A stretch of 64,000 bases of DNA from Frankia umida. GTDB taxonomy: Bacteria; Actinomycetota; Actinomycetes; Frankiales; Frankiaceae. The position numbers and the translations under genes were made by a program. Below the pieces are notes generated by a model, which was given only the letters and a program-made list of their open reading frames with translations, was not told the DNA's origin and ran no database searches. Shown piece by piece: positions 61,697-64,000 of the stretch; position 1 is the first letter of the stretch; each line of letters opens with the position of its first letter. The stretch lies in contig NZ_JALKFT010000006.1 in NCBI RefSeq assembly GCF_023242945.1, positions 62,001 to 126,000 on the forward strand, given 5' to 3'.

Positions 61697-63652
61697 CTAC
61701 CGCCCGTCGTCGGGGTCGGGCCTGGGCGCTGGCACCACCTCGCTGGCGGCCGTCGGCTGATCGACCGCTCCGGCCCGGTCGCCTGCGCCAGTTCGGTCGG
61801 CTGGTCCGGGCTGATCGACCGGGCCGGGCTGATCGCTTGCCTTGCGCTGGTCGGTGATCTTCGTCCGGGCGGGTGGTCGCGACCTGGCGGCGGCTTTCGG
61901 CTTCGGCTGGACGGCGGACTTCGCCCCGGCCGCGGGCCGTGTGGCCGAGGACGGCTTGGGCTGGGAACCAGACGTCGGCGCGCCGGCGGCGGTCGGCCTG
62001 GTGCTGGACGTCGGGCCATCGGTAGCGGACGACTCGGGGACCGCCGGATCGGTAGCGGCCGGCGCGGGGGCGACTCGCGGTTTCGGGGTGGGCTTCGACC
62101 GGGTGGTCGCCCTGGTCCGGGCTGCCCGCCCGGTGCCGGTCGCGCCGGCTTTTCCCGTGGCGGGGGGCGTGGGCGCCTCGGCCAGGGTCGCTCGGCGCCG
62201 GCCACGGCGGGAACGGGGGGTCCCGAGGACGACCGGACCGGCGAGCGCGTGGATGACGCCCGCCTCCTCCCGGACCCGCAGCACGGGCAGGGGACGGTCG
62301 GGGCGGTTGGCATGCGCGGCGGCGCGGGCGGCCGGCGTGCCGGGCTCGGCGAAACCGGGCTGCCAGCGTGCCATCTCGGCGCGGAAGTCGCCGGTGCTGC
62401 CCAACTGGCAGAGCACACCGATGGCGCCGAGCGTCACGCGGTGGATGAGCAGGTACGACGGGGGGAGGTTGAGCTGGCGGCCGAGTTGGGCCGCGGCCGA
62501 ACGCCAGTCGCTGATCCGGGTGGCCTCACCCCGCAGCCAGCCACGGGTGAAGGTGAACTCGTCCACGGCGATCGGGGCCAGCATCGGGGCCAGATAGTCG
62601 AGCAGATCCGCGGCTTCGATCTCGGCCGCCGCCGGGATGAAACCCTCCGCGCGCAGCCCGTCGGCGACCGCCGCCGAGTCCCCGGCCAGTGTCTGGCGGG
62701 CGAGGCGGCCCACCGGCTCGGGCAGCCCGCCGGGCAGGCGGTTGACCGCGCCGAAGTCGAGGACGCCCAGGCGCCCGTCCGCCAGCAGTCGGAAGTTGCC
62801 CGGATGCGGGTCGGCATGCAGCAACCCGGCCCGGGCCGGACACGAGTAGAGGAACCGGACCAGCAGCATCCCGGCCTGGTCCCGCTGTTCGGATGTGCCC
62901 TCGCTGATGATGGTGGACAGTGGCGTTCCGTCGATCCACTCGCTGACGATCACCCGGTCGGCGCCGGCGATGGGACGGGGGACCGCGATGTCGGGGTCGC
63001 CGGCGTAGGCCTCGGCGAAGGCGGCCTGCCAGGCGGCCTCCAGCCGGTAGTCGAGTTCCTCGGCGACGCGGGCCTTGAGCTCCTCGATGAGGGGTTTGAC
63101 GTCCAGGCCGGGAACGATCGAGCTGAACAGACGGGCGGCCCGACCAAGCTGGGTCAGGTCGGCGAGCAGCGCGGGGCCGGCTCCCGGGTACTGCACCTTG
63201 ACGGCGACCGGCCGGCCGTCCGCCCACACCGCCCGGTGGACCTGACCGATGCTCGCCGCCGCGACCGGCGTGTCGTCGAACTCGGCGAACAGCGACCGCC
63301 ACTCGGGGCCCAGTTCCTCCTCGAGCACCCGCCGCATCACCGCGGTGGGTAGTGGCGGGGCCGCCTCCTGCAGTTTGGTCAGTGCCGCCCGGTAGGGCGC
63401 GGCCACCTCGTCGGGCAGCGCGGCCTCGAAGACGGACATCGCCTGGCCGAGTTTCATCGCGCCGCCCTTGAGCTCACCGAGCACGCGGAAGATCTGTGCG
63501 GCGGTGCGTTGCTGCAGCTCAGAGGCGACGACCTCGGCGGGGCGACCGCCCAGGCGTCGACCGGCGCCTATCGTGGCGCGGCCGGCGATCCCCAAGGGGA
63601 GCGCGGCCAGTTTCGCGGTGCGGACCACGGCCCGCCGCGGGATGTCGGACAC
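61697..63652 (-). CDS. ABC1/UbiB-family atypical kinase
   Basis: The 651-residue protein has the UbiB signatures: KLGQ at 67-70 with GGAMKLGQAMSVFEAALP, AAASIGQVHRAVW, VAVKVQYPG with the ATP lysine, LLHADPHPGNFRLL and VLDFGAVNRLP. These proteins are atypical kinases or ATPases linked to quinone and lipid biosynthesis. The last 190 residues form a Thr/Pro/Lys/Ala-rich disordered tail, unusual for the family. The start is GTG at 63652. It is convergent with the phosphodiesterase gene and corresponds to Rv3197 in mycobacterial order. Confidence 0.92.
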   Translation of the reverse strand: MSDIPRRAVVRTAKLAALPLGIAGRATIGAGRRLGGRPAEVVASELQQRTAAQIFRVLGELKGGAMKLGQAMSVFEAALPDEVAAPYRAALTKLQEAAPPLPTAVMRRVLEEELGPEWRSLFAEFDDTPVAAASIGQVHRAVWADGRPVAVKVQYPGAGPALLADLTQLGRAARLFSSIVPGLDVKPLIEELKARVAEELDYRLEAAWQAAFAEAYAGDPDIAVPRPIAGADRVIVSEWIDGTPLSTIISEGTSEQRDQAGMLLVRFLYSCPARAGLLHADPHPGNFRLLADGRLGVLDFGAVNRLPGGLPEPVGRLARQTLAGDSAAVADGLRAEGFIPAAAEIEAADLLDYLAPMLAPIAVDEFTFTRGWLRGEATRISDWRSAAAQLGRQLNLPPSYLLIHRVTLGAIGVLCQLGSTGDFRAEMARWQPGFAEPGTPAARAAAHANRPDRPLPVLRVREEAGVIHALAGPVVLGTPRSRRGRRRATLAEAPTPPATGKAGATGTGRAARTRATTRSKPTPKPRVAPAPAATDPAVPESSATDGPTSSTRPTAAGAPTSGSQPKPSSATRPAAGAKSAVQPKPKAAARSRPPARTKITDQRKASDQPGPVDQPGPADRTGAGDRAGAVDQPTAASEVVPAPRPDPDDGR

Positions 63653-63712
63653 AGCTCCATCGTGCCCCCTCCCGCCGTGTTACGGGAGGGTCGCGTGACG
63701 AACTGTTGGGTG

Positions 63713-64000
63713 TTATCCAGCTTCGGCTGGCCCAGCCCGGTGTGTCGGCGGGTCGCCGCGGCCACCGGGACGGGGCGGGACCGTGCCCGCCCGGGGCACC
63801 CCCGGCGGCGCGGCCCGGGCGGCGCGACGGGCTGTCCGACAGGGACAGTTGGGGTGCACCGGCCAGCTGCGGCGGGCGACCTGCCAGCCGGGCACGGCGA
63901 ACTCCAGAGATCCGTTCGCCGTCGCCGGCAGGGGGGTCTCGCCGCGCAGCACTATGGCTTTCGTCTCAGCGATGCGGTGCGCGGCCGAAGGCTGCCGCTC
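63713..64000 (-). CDS. C-terminal end of a ThiF-like/TOMM-associated protein (5' end outside window)
   Basis: The minus-strand frame is open to the right edge and ends at 63713. It shows AHRIAETKAIVLRGETPLP, SLEFAVPGWQVARRSWPVHPNCPC, and a Pro/Arg-rich tail. A Trp-x-x-His-Pro followed by a CxC near the C-terminus resembles ThiF-family proteins of this neighbourhood in actinobacteria, where they may bind a zinc ion. Only about 95 residues are visible, so the assignment is tentative. It is 60 bases upstream of the ABC1 kinase on the same strand. Confidence 0.5.
   Translation of the reverse strand, partial: ERQPSAAHRIAETKAIVLRGETPLPATANGSLEFAVPGWQVARRSWPVHPNCPCRTARRAARAAPPGVPRAGTVPPRPGGRGDPPTHRAGPAEAG

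Overview
The window is a gene-dense piece of a high-GC actinobacterial chromosome. Start codons are often GTG, several genes overlap by GTGA or ATGA, and the gene content is typical of the phylum (ECF sigma/anti-sigma pair, WhiB7, mycoredoxin, AdnAB, MoeZ, UvrD2). The very high GC, long disordered linkers and many short tandem repeats suggest a Frankia-like organism. That identification is an inference, not a sequence match. No tRNA, rRNA, insertion sequence, prophage or CRISPR array was seen.

1-13.1 kb: a cell-envelope stress and housekeeping block in the order known from mycobacteria and Streptomyces: O-methyltransferase, sigE, its zinc anti-sigma factor, the HtrA protease, tatB, mrp. A SigE-type promoter (GGGAAC-N17-CGTT) lies in front of sigE and a weaker one in front of htrA. 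A MarR regulator, a PHP phosphoesterase, a divergent GABA-transaminase/aldehyde-dehydrogenase pair and a DUF6758 gene follow.

13.2-30.8 kb: mixed chromosomal genes. They include a diacylglycerol-kinase-like gene that shares its stop codon with convergent ctaD, a Tat-exported PhoD phosphatase, SUFU and double-TerD proteins, a hydroxyisobutyrate-dehydrogenase-like enzyme, an MgtE-N/CBS protein with DUF1003, chorismate mutase, an HxlR/MFS efflux pair with a repeated operator, an aminoglycoside-nucleotidyltransferase-like gene, a RecB-type nuclease, an aminotransferase behind two identical palindromes, and a shortened flavin-monooxygenase-like protein.

31-64 kb: a segment resembling M. tuberculosis Rv3213c to Rv3197 with insertions. 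It carries ParA plus a zinc-ribbon partner, RhlE-type helicase, ferritin-like protein, DUF3107, TetR, (inserted) ku with a decayed LigD-polymerase remnant and a CsbD gene, moeZ, an alkyltransferase-like protein, SDR, adnA-adnB, (inserted) EEP phosphatase, PucR, an M16 peptidase pair and a GAF-ANTAR protein, then mycoredoxin, uvrD2, the whiB7 leader and gene, a phosphodiesterase, an ABC1 kinase and the end of a ThiF-like gene. DNA-end repair dominates this half (RecB-like nuclease, Ku, ATL, AdnAB, UvrD2).

The most interesting signals are: a complete whiB7 attenuation leader (WhiB7-type promoter, 135-codon leader frame, strong intrinsic terminator); the LigD-polymerase remnant next to an intact ku; the SigE-type promoters; paired identical palindromes in front of the aminotransferase; and short tandem repeats whose period is a multiple of three inside genes but 16 or 19 bp between genes.
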